From NCBI GenBank assembly GCA_047619485.1, contig JBLHKE010000598.1, positions 1 to 5,007 of the forward strand: DNA of 5,007 nt, in the 5' to 3' direction. Positions 1-5,007 of this stretch are shown here, one piece after another; within the stretch, counting starts at the first letter, position 1, and the number at the start of each line of letters is the position of its first letter. Source of the DNA: JBLHKE01 sp047619485. GTDB taxonomy: Bacteria; Verrucomicrobiota; Verrucomicrobiia; Verrucomicrobiales; DEV007. The notes under the pieces were generated by a model. It was not told the origin of the DNA. It did not search any database and saw nothing but the letters and a program-made list of their open reading frames with translations. The position numbers were made by a program, and so were the translations under genes.

Positions 1-2
1 CC

Positions 3-209
3 GTCGCGCTCTTCTACAATCAGCCACCAGCCATCGGCAAGCCCCAGAAAGACCCAACCCACACCTCGAATTTCGGAGTGAAACTCCAAGTGCGGTGCAA
101 GCAACTCGGGATCGGCTGCGAACTCGTATATCCCGGTGCCCCAAAAATCACCCATAAAACCCCGACCGACTACCTCATCGCCACCCTCCAAACGCCGACC
201 GGCGAATGA
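3..209 (+). CDS. C-terminal fragment of a probable alpha/beta hydrolase (esterase/peptidase-like)
   Basis: An open frame enters from the left edge and runs 68 codons to TGA at 207-209; the start lies outside the window. The visible tail reads as a folded protein end: VALFYNQPP, then a DPTH segment, a NFGVKLQVRCKQLGIGCELVYPG stretch spanning about residues 23-45, and GAPKITHKTPTDYLI near the end. This layout (strand, helix containing a Lys/Arg-rich turn, strand ending VYPG, then a His a few residues later) resembles the last strand-helix-strand and catalytic-His loop of secreted alpha/beta hydrolases in Planctomycetota and Verrucomicrobiota; the candidate catalytic His is residue 51 of the fragment. 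The nucleophile and acid would lie upstream and cannot be seen. Family assignment is from remembered pattern only and could be wrong. It is convergent with the SGNH hydrolase gene downstream. Confidence 0.6.
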   Translation, partial: VALFYNQPPAIGKPQKDPTHTSNFGVKLQVRCKQLGIGCELVYPGAPKITHKTPTDYLIATLQTPTGE

Positions 210-492
210 TGCTTATAGGAAAGATCCACGCTCTGGAAGTCTCGGACGCAGCGGTGTTCGGTTCCCTCTGGGCGACGACACCGGAGGCTGGATCCCGACC
301 TACCGTATCGATCTTCCGAAGGGCGGCGGCGATAATAAAATGACGGAGATCATCAACCAAGCCGACGACCGATTAAAGCTTCCACACCTGGCAGTAGTGC
401 TGGGACTAAACTGTCGATAGGCCGTCGAAGGAAATTTGAGAGAGACGCGGAAGCGCAGGGATTGGTTCAGTTCTGAAGCGAACCCCGCCCGC
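210..492. other. Convergent intergenic region, no recognised gene
   Basis: This 283-base stretch separates two convergent genes. Two short plus-strand frames exist. One (206-343) begins in an ATGA overlap with the upstream stop and gives 45 residues; the other runs to TAG at 418-420 and starts inside the upstream gene. Neither product resembles a family I know, and both are rich in Arg, Pro and Gly as expected from GC-rich noncoding DNA. A weak dyad GGTTC (464-468) / GAACC (480-484) lies just before the stop of the minus-strand gene. It could help terminate transcription but has no T-tract. I see no tRNA, repeat or promoter here. Confidence 0.5.
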
Positions 493-1197
493 CTACTTTT
501 CGGCTAATTTCAAAGCAGCTTTGATACTGCGAGCAACCTGCTCGGCCAAGAGTTTCGACCCCTCGGATTTGAAGTGCACGTCGCCGGGCTTGGTCGCGTA
601 GGTTGGCATTTTGCCTGCCATCACGGCGTGCAGGTCGTTGACCTCGACCTCGCGCGTCTTCATCACGCCGAGCGCCGCCTCGTTGTAGCGCACATCATCT
701 CCAACTTTCCGACCGGCCTCCCCTTCTGGGACTGGGGTGGTCGTGGCAAAGATGAGATGCGCGCCGGTCTTCTCCAGTCGGGCCACCAACTTCTCTAGGT
801 TCGCCGCATAGGATTCAACACTGTGGGCCACCTTGCCATTCAGCTTGTCGCGATTCCCCTGCATCTTCGATTCTGGATTGCGATAGCACAAATCATGCAG
901 CCCCCAATTGAAGTGGATGACGTCCCACTTCTGCTTACCTAGCCACTTGTCGATGCTCACGAGTCCTTTGCTTGTTGCGCCGCCATTTGTCGGGATGCGG
1001 TGGACGTTGGCTACCCCTTTCAGCGCCGCACGGGTCGGCAAGGTGTAAGCGATCGAAATCGAATCACCGATGAGCAGCACGCGCGGCAGAGCTGGATCGT
1101 CCTCGATCGGTGCCATCGAGCCGGCCTTCTTTTTTTGGGAAAGAGAGGAGCCAGCACACAAGGTGAGGCAGAGCAGGGTGTGGATGAAGGTCTTCAT
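493..1197 (-). CDS. Exported SGNH/GDSL-family hydrolase (probable carbohydrate or acyl esterase)
   Basis: Complete 234-residue protein. The SGNH blocks are all present and in order: block I LLIGDSISIAYT with nucleophile Ser46; block II NGG at 71-73, supplying the oxyanion Gly; block III FNWGLHDL with Asn97 and Asp102; block V GDVHF with catalytic Asp206 and His208. Residues 1-20 form a signal-peptide-like segment (Lys3, hydrophobic core FIHTLLCLTLCAG, then SSLS), so export is likely. Cys14 lies in LTLC, a poor lipobox, so a lipoprotein is unlikely. The short Lys/Gly/Met/Pro linker at 22-30 leads into the domain. SGNH enzymes hydrolyse ester bonds, often acetyl or acyl groups on sugars; the substrate here is unknown. 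The ATG has no well-spaced Shine-Dalgarno (only AGG directly adjacent). It lies 195 bases downstream of the dehydrogenase gene in the same direction, with terminator-like structures between, so it is probably transcribed separately. Sulfatase and hydrolase neighbours suggest polysaccharide de-esterification. Confidence 0.93.
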   Translation of the reverse strand: MKTFIHTLLCLTLCAGSSLSQKKKAGSMAPIEDDPALPRVLLIGDSISIAYTLPTRAALKGVANVHRIPTNGGATSKGLVSIDKWLGKQKWDVIHFNWGLHDLCYRNPESKMQGNRDKLNGKVAHSVESYAANLEKLVARLEKTGAHLIFATTTPVPEGEAGRKVGDDVRYNEAALGVMKTREVEVNDLHAVMAGKMPTYATKPGDVHFKSEGSKLLAEQVARSIKAALKLAEK

Positions 1198-1333
1198 CCT
1201 GAGAACGTGCGTGACCGTTCCCCCGGGGTCAAACCCATCGTTCTAGCATTATTCATAGTCTACAATCGTTGACGCCCCCCGCTGCTTTGCCTGCCCTGAA
1301 CCAGGAGTAGATAGGCATCTTCGACGTTTCGCC

Positions 1334-1390
1334 AAAAACGCCAGCGCTCAAATTTTCCGGCGAACACCCGACGGCTCCGACTTGTCGGAG
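1334..1390 (-). terminator. Possible terminator structures after the FAD/Fe-S dehydrogenase gene
   Basis: Directly downstream of the minus-strand stop at 1393-1395 is a perfect 6-bp hairpin with a 4-base loop: CTCCGA (1375-1380) and TCGGAG (1385-1390). It has no T-tract of its own. Further along the minus strand, CGCC/GGCG arms (1359-1362 and 1339-1342) enclose 16 bases and are followed by five T residues (plus-strand A run 1334-1338). Each element is weak alone; together they make a plausible end for the dehydrogenase transcript. Confidence 0.3.
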
Positions 1391-1392
1391 GA

Positions 1393-4332
1393 CTAGCGCA
1401 GAGCATCCCGCAATAGCTCGGCGGGATGGTGTGCCTTGCGATCGGCACCGTCGTGAATCTGGTGACGGCAGGAGGTTCCTGCTGCAGCAACGAGTGTTTC
1501 ACCAGTCGCCGCGCGCACCGCAGGCAGGAGCACCAGCTCCGCAATCCGAAGCGACAACTCGTAATGCTCGCGTTCGTATCCAAACGATCCAGCCATCCCA
1601 CAGCAGCCGCTGGGAATGACTTCGACCCGATAGTTCTCCGGCAGGCTCAAGGCAGCCACTGATGCACCGGTTCCAGCAAGAGCCTTCTGAAAGCAGTGCC
1701 CGTGCAGTTGTACGGTGCGCTCCTCGTCGGTGAAAGCGGCTGCCGTGATACGCCCGGCCTTCGCTTCGCGGGCGATGAACTCTTCCAGCAGGAGGCAGTG
1801 CGGTGCGATCCGACGGGCGCTTTCCAAGGTGTCCGCATCGGCGAGATCGAGAGCTTCATCCCGAAAAGTCAGGATCGCCGAGGGTTCGATACCGATGAGC
1901 GGGCATTCTTCCGAAACGAGCGGTCCGAGGGCGCGGAGGTTTTCGTTGATGATCGTTTTCGCTTTGCGGACGAAACCTTTGGAAAGCCACGTGCGCCCGC
2001 TTTCTAGGTGCGTGGGGAATTCCACAGAGTAGCCGAGGCGCTCTAGCAGTTCGACGGTCGCGATCCCGGCTGCGACATCATTGTAGTTGGTGAATTCGTC
2101 GTTGAAGACCAGCACGCGCCCCAGTCCTCCCGCATTCGAATCGGGCGTATGCTTGCGAAACCAATTCTTCAACGTGGTTCTTGGAAGGAGCGGGATGGAG
2201 CGCTCCGGATGGAAGCCGGAAAACCGGTTGAGCAGCCGCCTCAGGGCTGGCCGTGCGAAGACGAGGTTCCACGCCCACGGGAAGATCGAGGCGATGCGTT
2301 GAATGCGCGTGAAGTTCGCGATCAACCGGGAGCGCAGCGGGCTGCCATTGGCGTCGTAGTATTGCTGCTGGAATTCCGCCTTCATCTTCGCCATGTCGAC
2401 CGTGGACGGGCACTCCTTCTTACAACCCTTGCAGGAGAGACAGAGATCGAGCACCTCTTTTAGGCTCTCGTCGTTGAAGGGATTCTCCCCGTGCGAACTT
2501 GTCAGGACATTGCGTAGGGTGTTGGCGCGGGCGCGGGTGGTGTCTTTTTCGTCGCGCGTCGCCATGTAACTCGGGCACATCGTGCCACCGGCGAGTTGGG
2601 TCTTGCGGCAATCCCCAGAGCCATTGCACATTTCGGCGGCGCGCAACACTCCCCCGGTGGAGGACCAGTCAAACACCGTGTCGACCTCCGGCGTATCGGC
2701 ATCCGGGGCGAAACGCAGGTGTTCGTTCATCGGCGGGGTGTCGACGATCTTACCCGGATTGAGAATATTTAGGGGATCCCAAGCGCGCTTCACCCGCTCG
2801 ACGAGCGCGTAGTTATTCTCGCCGATCATCTGCCGGAGAAACTCGCCGCGCAGGCGGCCGTCACCGTGTTCTCCAGAAAGTGATCCACGGTATTTTTTTA
2901 CCAGTTCGGCAATCGTCTGCGCCACTTGGCGAAACTGGAGGTTTCCCTCAGATGTCTTGAGATTGAGGATCGGTCGCAGGTGGATCTCGCCCGAACCGGC
3001 GTGGGCGTAGTGCACGCAGTCCAGTCCGAAACGCTCCTTCAACTGGAGATTGAACTCGGCGATGTATTCAGGCAGATCGGCGACATCCACCGCGGTGTCC
3101 TCGACCACGGGAACCGGTTTTTCGTCGCCCGGTTGATTCGACATGAGACCGAGCCCGGCCTTGCGGAGATTCCAGATCTTTTCGGTGTTTTCGCCGAAGA
3201 GGACTGGAAAGGCGTAGCCCAAACCAGCTGAGCGCATCTCGGCTTCGATACGCGCGAAGATCACGCGAACCTGTTGCTCCGACTGATCGCGGATTTCGGT
3301 GACTAGCACGGCGCCGGGATCCCCCTCGATGAAGAAGCGGTTCTCGCGGTGTTCGAGGCTGCGCTTGGTGCAATCGAGGATGTAGCGGTCGATCAATTCG
3401 CAGGCGAAGCAATCGTGCTTCACCGCGATCTGGGTGGCACGCAAGGCATCGTCGACGGTTTCGAAATGAGCGCACTGCAGTCCCGCCACCGCAGGCGGCA
3501 ACGGGTTGCAGTGAAGTTTCATCTCGGTGATGAGACACAGCGTGCCTTCACTGCCCGCAATGAGTTTGCCGAAGTGGAAAGGCTTCTCGCTCTCTGCGTC
3601 AAAGGCGGAAGCGTCCATGAGAAGATCGAGCGCATACCCCGTGTTGCGCCGCGGGATCGACGGGTTGGGGAACTCCCGCGTGATTTCTCCGCGCACAGCC
3701 TCCGGACTAAGGGCATCGCGGATATCCCGGTAAATTCGGGTCTCGAGTGAATCGGGGCATTCGCATTTCGCCGCAAAGGCCTCGGCATCGAGCGCGCCGA
3801 ACACCGCCTTCGAACCGTCGGAGAGCAGTGCGGTCACTTCGAGGATATGATCGCGGACGCTGCCGTATTTGATCGAGTTCGAACCGCAGGAATTATTGCC
3901 CAGCATCCCGCCCATCATCGCGCGGTTCTGAGTCGAGGTTTCAGGGCCGAACAAAAGGCCCTCGGAATGAAGGCTCTGGTTGAGTTCGTTGCGGATCACT
4001 CCTGGTTGCACCCGCACCCATCCCGCCTCGGCGTTGATCTCGAGAATCTTGGTGAAGTGCCGCGAGACATCGACGACGATACCGCTTCCCACCACCTGTC
4101 CGGCAAGCGAGGTTCCGGCGGTTCTCGGAATCAGCCCTACGTGGTGGTCGGCAGCAAAGCGAATCAACTCGACGAGATCGGACTCCGTCCGCGGGATGGC
4201 CACTGCCAGCGGTGTCTCCTGGTAAGCGGAGGCGTCGGTTGCATAGATGGACCTGACGAGCTCGTCGTGGTGCAAATCGCCATCGAGCCGGGCGGCCAGT
4301 CGCTTCAGTGATTTAGAAGTTGCTGTATCCAT
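1393..4332 (-). CDS. FAD-linked oxidase with Fe-S and CCG domains (YdiJ / Dld-II-type D-2-hydroxyacid dehydrogenase)
   Basis: Complete 979-residue protein from the ATG at 4330-4332; E. coli YdiJ is about 1,018. The frame extends 45 codons further upstream, but that stretch is Cys/Trp/Arg-rich and unlike the family. The chosen ATG has GGAA six bases before it (plus-strand 4339-4342) and opens a typical MDTATSKSLKRLAARLDGDL start. Residues ~40-180 are the PCMH-type FAD-binding domain (PRTAGTSLAGQVVGSG at 69-84; GGMLGNNSCGSNSIKYG at 141-157). Residues ~280-530 are the FAD-oxidase C-terminal domain, with HYAHAGSGEIHLRP (441-454), SGEHGDG (486-492) and NPGKI (525-529). The iron-sulfur module has Cys569, Cys575 and Cys586, then CLSCKGCKKECP with Cys631, 634, 637 and 641. 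The CCG domain has HGHC (Cys880), SGCCGMAGSFGYE (Cys910/911) and Cys955. No expected motif is missing. Family members oxidise D-lactate or D-2-hydroxyglutarate and pass electrons through the cluster to a carrier, probably at the inner membrane face; the exact substrate cannot be read here. Its start overlaps a small upstream ORF by 20 bases, suggesting coupling. Confidence 0.95.
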   Translation of the reverse strand: MDTATSKSLKRLAARLDGDLHHDELVRSIYATDASAYQETPLAVAIPRTESDLVELIRFAADHHVGLIPRTAGTSLAGQVVGSGIVVDVSRHFTKILEINAEAGWVRVQPGVIRNELNQSLHSEGLLFGPETSTQNRAMMGGMLGNNSCGSNSIKYGSVRDHILEVTALLSDGSKAVFGALDAEAFAAKCECPDSLETRIYRDIRDALSPEAVRGEITREFPNPSIPRRNTGYALDLLMDASAFDAESEKPFHFGKLIAGSEGTLCLITEMKLHCNPLPPAVAGLQCAHFETVDDALRATQIAVKHDCFACELIDRYILDCTKRSLEHRENRFFIEGDPGAVLVTEIRDQSEQQVRVIFARIEAEMRSAGLGYAFPVLFGENTEKIWNLRKAGLGLMSNQPGDEKPVPVVEDTAVDVADLPEYIAEFNLQLKERFGLDCVHYAHAGSGEIHLRPILNLKTSEGNLQFRQVAQTIAELVKKYRGSLSGEHGDGRLRGEFLRQMIGENNYALVERVKRAWDPLNILNPGKIVDTPPMNEHLRFAPDADTPEVDTVFDWSSTGGVLRAAEMCNGSGDCRKTQLAGGTMCPSYMATRDEKDTTRARANTLRNVLTSSHGENPFNDESLKEVLDLCLSCKGCKKECPSTVDMAKMKAEFQQQYYDANGSPLRSRLIANFTRIQRIASIFPWAWNLVFARPALRRLLNRFSGFHPERSIPLLPRTTLKNWFRKHTPDSNAGGLGRVLVFNDEFTNYNDVAAGIATVELLERLGYSVEFPTHLESGRTWLSKGFVRKAKTIINENLRALGPLVSEECPLIGIEPSAILTFRDEALDLADADTLESARRIAPHCLLLEEFIAREAKAGRITAAAFTDEERTVQLHGHCFQKALAGTGASVAALSLPENYRVEVIPSGCCGMAGSFGYEREHYELSLRIAELVLLPAVRAATGETLVAAAGTSCRHQIHDGADRKAHHPAELLRDALR

Positions 4333-4510
4333 GGAGGTTTCCGAGTTTAAGACAGTCCAGCAGAGGGTTGGGATCGCGTAGCGACATCGCCGCTGCGCAG
4401 ACTGCATAGCGCAAGCAGTCGTCCGAATCCAGATTTTCGTGCGCCGCCAGCAGAAAACCGGAGACAAGCACTGCTAAGCCCACTGCGTGGACGATTGTCC
4501 GGCCACGCAT
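4313..4510 (-). CDS. Small exported or membrane-anchored protein, unknown function
   Basis: A 65-residue frame from ATG (4508-4510; a TTG directly before it could also serve) to TAA (4313-4315). The N-terminus MRGRTIVHAVGLAVLVSGFLLAAHE is a textbook signal-peptide or anchor layout: two Arg, a ~16-residue hydrophobic core, then Ala-Ala before a polar region. The remaining ~40 residues (ENLDSDDCLRYAVCAAAMSL, then DPNPLLDCLKLGNLHGYSNF) hold three Cys, at 32, 38 and 53. GAAGA lies a short distance upstream of the ATG as a possible ribosome site. The last 20 bases overlap the start of the FAD/Fe-S dehydrogenase gene in another frame, a spacing typical of translationally coupled genes. The competing reading of this stretch, an N-terminal extension of the dehydrogenase, looks unlike protein. 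I do not recognise the family. It could be a chance frame, but the signal-peptide pattern and spacing favour a real gene. Confidence 0.45.
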   Translation of the reverse strand: MRGRTIVHAVGLAVLVSGFLLAAHENLDSDDCLRYAVCAAAMSLRDPNPLLDCLKLGNLHGYSNF

Positions 4511-4572
4511 CAACGATCTTCAACTAGTCGGCGATGACGTCTCCGCCGGCGAGGAATCCCTGCCGAACATCA

Positions 4573-4596
4573 GATAAGATCAACCTCATCATTATC
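4573..4596. repeat. Short imperfect hairpin
   Basis: GATAAGAT (4573-4580) can pair with ATC-A-TTATC (4588-4596) across a 7-base loop, giving eight pairs with one bulged A. It has no flanking T-tract, so it is not an obvious terminator. It lies about 65 bases before the small minus-strand ORF, where it could be an operator half-site pair or a leader hairpin, or simply chance in AT-rich sequence. Confidence 0.3.
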
Positions 4597-4613
4597 GTGG
4601 CCGAGAAAGGACA

Positions 4614-4641
4614 GACACTTTTACGCTATGAATAAAGTGTC
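4614..4641. repeat. Perfect 8-bp inverted repeat, possible operator
   Basis: GACACTTT (4614-4621) and AAAGTGTC (4634-4641) are exact reverse complements separated by 12 bases. The arms are centred 20 bases (about two helical turns) apart, a spacing that would suit a dimeric regulator binding one face of DNA. There is no adjoining T-run to suggest a terminator. It lies mid-way in the divergent promoter region, just upstream of the best plus-strand -10-like box. No specific regulator family is recognised. Confidence 0.4.
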
Positions 4642-4644
4642 GCA

Positions 4645-4675
4645 GTGACCATCCTGTGAGAAAAATCTGTATAAA
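4645..4675 (+). promoter_or_regulatory. Weak candidate sigma-70 promoter for the sulfatase gene
   Basis: TATAAA (4670-4675) matches five of six -10 consensus positions. The best -35-like hexamer upstream is GTGACC (4645-4650), four of six, at a slightly long 19-base spacing. Initiation here would give an untranslated leader of roughly 160 bases that includes the long inverted repeat at 4711-4797. Promoter consensus is not well established for this kind of organism, so this is tentative. Confidence 0.2.
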
Positions 4676-4710
4676 GGGCACCTCCGAAAACCTCATGCGG
4701 GCTGGAGCTT

Positions 4711-4797
4711 GATAAAATCCCCGCTGTCTTCGTTGCTAAAGCGCCCACTATCACCAGATAGCTTAACGTTTATCGCCTCGCCAGCGGGAATTTTCTC
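4711..4797. repeat. Long inverted repeat with nested hairpins ahead of the sulfatase (attenuator-, operator- or MITE-like)
   Basis: The 16-base arms GATAAAATCCCCGCTG (4711-4726) and CAGCGGGAATTTTCTC (4782-4797) pair at 14 of 16 positions across a 55-base interior. The interior holds smaller dyads on the same centre (about 4754): CTATC/GATAG (4748-4752 and 4757-4761, 4-base loop) and TAAA/TTTA (4737-4740 and 4769-4772). Read on either strand, a GC-rich stem arm is followed by a T-rich stretch (GGGAATTTT on plus, GGGGATTTT on minus), a layout like a bidirectional terminator or attenuator. The right arm ends 42 bases before the sulfatase ATG. I see no convincing target-site duplication, so a mobile origin is not supported by this copy alone. 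Confidence 0.5.
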
Positions 4798-4824
4798 TGT
4801 GCCCCATTTCCACAGCAGGTTTCC

Positions 4825-4839
4825 GGAGCTCCCCTAAAT
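4825..4839 (+). promoter_or_regulatory. Ribosome binding site of the sulfatase gene
   Basis: GGAG at 4825-4828 lies 11 bases before the ATG at 4840-4842, a slightly long but acceptable spacing, and no other purine-rich site is closer. It forms half of the 8-base palindrome GGAGCTCC (4825-4832), so it could be self-paired between transcripts. Confidence 0.45.
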
Positions 4840-5007
4840 ATGAAACTGAACGCACGTATCCTCATCTTGGCCGGCATCGCTTCGCTGGTCGGCACCCTCC
4901 ATGCGGCTGGCACGGACAAGCCGAACATTTTATGGTTGGTCCAGGAAGACACCTCGCCGTGGATCGGCTGCTACGGTTACGAGGCGAACCAGGGGAAAAC
5001 GCCAGTC
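4840..5007 (+). CDS. Secreted sulfatase, N-terminal fragment (arylsulfatase A-like, S1 type)
   Basis: The first 56 codons are in the window and the gene continues past the right edge. Residues 1-23 form a Sec signal peptide: Lys2 and Arg6, a hydrophobic core ILILAGIASLVGTL, and a likely cut near HAA. The mature start KPNILWLVQEDTSPWIGCYG (27-46) is the hallmark first strand of alkaline-phosphatase-superfamily sulfatases. Glu36-Asp37 sit where many sulfatases have the Asp-Asp calcium ligands; ED followed by T/N-S-P is, as I recall, usual in one subgroup of bacterial sulfatases rather than a defect. The catalytic Cys/Ser-x-Pro-x-Arg motif that is converted to formylglycine lies beyond the window, so activity and substrate cannot be judged. 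Sulfatases remove sulfate esters from glycans, here outside the cytoplasm. The gene is divergent from the dehydrogenase pair, and its leader carries the long inverted repeat. Confidence 0.9.
   Translation, partial: MKLNARILILAGIASLVGTLHAAGTDKPNILWLVQEDTSPWIGCYGYEANQGKTPV

Larger units (their letters stand above)
4514..4839. promoter_or_regulatory. Divergent intergenic control region, dyad-rich
   Basis: This 326-base stretch separates the minus-strand small ORF/dehydrogenase pair from the plus-strand sulfatase, so promoters for both directions should lie here. It is visibly more AT-rich than the flanking genes, especially 4565-4800. It contains no convincing ORF; a seven-codon frame at 4628-4648 is trivial. 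Several inverted repeats stand out and are listed separately. I found no strong sigma-70 promoter pair on the minus strand; GATAAT (plus 4592-4597) resembles a -10 box but lacks a good -35 partner. Confidence 0.6.

Noticed and set aside
206..343. 45-residue plus-strand frame starting in an ATGA overlap with the hydrolase stop
   Set aside because: The overlap is suggestive of coupling, but the product shows no motif, signal peptide or membrane segment, and GC-rich DNA yields such frames by chance.
136..420. 94-residue plus-strand frame at the left end
   Set aside because: It starts inside the hydrolase tail in another frame. Its product is Arg/Pro/Ser-rich with no recognisable motif, and no ribosome site was seen.
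1129..1135. A-AAA-AAG slippery heptamer (minus strand) in the SGNH hydrolase gene, codons QKK after the signal peptide
   Set aside because: It is the classic -1 frameshift heptamer in the right phase, but the -1 frame soon stops and would only truncate the enzyme. No stimulatory hairpin or upstream Shine-Dalgarno was evident, and the Lys run is a normal linker after a signal peptide.
1201..1270. Possible minus-strand promoter for the SGNH gene and a CCCCGGGG palindrome
   Set aside because: TAATGC and similar boxes occur, but none has a credible -35 partner at normal spacing, and the palindrome alone is too short to interpret.
1260..1601. 113-residue minus-strand frame crossing the dehydrogenase stop
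   Set aside because: Most of it lies within the dehydrogenase gene in another frame and its composition (Arg/Cys/Ser-rich) is that of an out-of-frame reading.
3847..4311. 154-residue plus-strand frame opposite the dehydrogenase N-terminal domain
   Set aside because: It lies entirely antisense to conserved FAD-binding motifs, so it is a shadow frame in GC-rich coding DNA.
4333..4467. 45-codon N-terminal extension of the FAD/Fe-S dehydrogenase
   Set aside because: The added residues are Cys/Trp/Arg-rich and unlike family N-termini. The internal ATG at 4332 has a GGAA at good spacing, and the same DNA encodes a more protein-like frame with a signal peptide.

Overview
The window most resembles a member of the Planctomycetota/Verrucomicrobiota, more likely Verrucomicrobiota. 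This is an inference from protein style: a secreted sulfatase whose N-terminus reads PNILWLVQEDTSPWIGCYG, a small secreted SGNH hydrolase of a type I associate with these phyla, and the tail of an alpha/beta-hydrolase-like protein. No rRNA or other phylogenetic marker is present. The DNA is moderately GC-rich, and the long intergenic region near the right end is clearly more AT-rich.

Layout, left to right: (1) the 3' end of a plus-strand gene (3-209), probably an alpha/beta hydrolase or esterase; (2) a convergent intergenic stretch (210-492) with no recognised gene; (3) a complete minus-strand gene (493-1197) for an exported SGNH/GDSL hydrolase; (4) a spacer (1198-1392) with terminator-like structures; (5) a large minus-strand gene (1393-4332) for a 979-residue three-module FAD / iron-sulfur / CCG-domain D-2-hydroxyacid dehydrogenase of the YdiJ / Dld-II type; (6) a small minus-strand ORF (4313-4510) with a signal-peptide-like N-terminus, overlapping the dehydrogenase start by 20 bases; (7) a divergent AT-richer intergenic region (4514-4839) carrying several inverted repeats, the longest with arms at 4711-4726 and 4782-4797; (8) the first 56 codons of a plus-strand sulfatase with a signal peptide (4840 to the window end).

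Together, the hydrolase tail, SGNH hydrolase and sulfatase look like part of an accessory set for stripping ester groups (acyl and sulfate) from polysaccharides outside the cytoplasm. The flavin/iron-sulfur dehydrogenase is a respiratory or housekeeping 2-hydroxyacid oxidase, and its link to polysaccharide use is only positional. I see no mobile element, CRISPR array, tRNA or rRNA. No clearly new multi-gene system is visible. The least explained parts are the dyad-rich divergent intergenic region and the small overlapping ORF.
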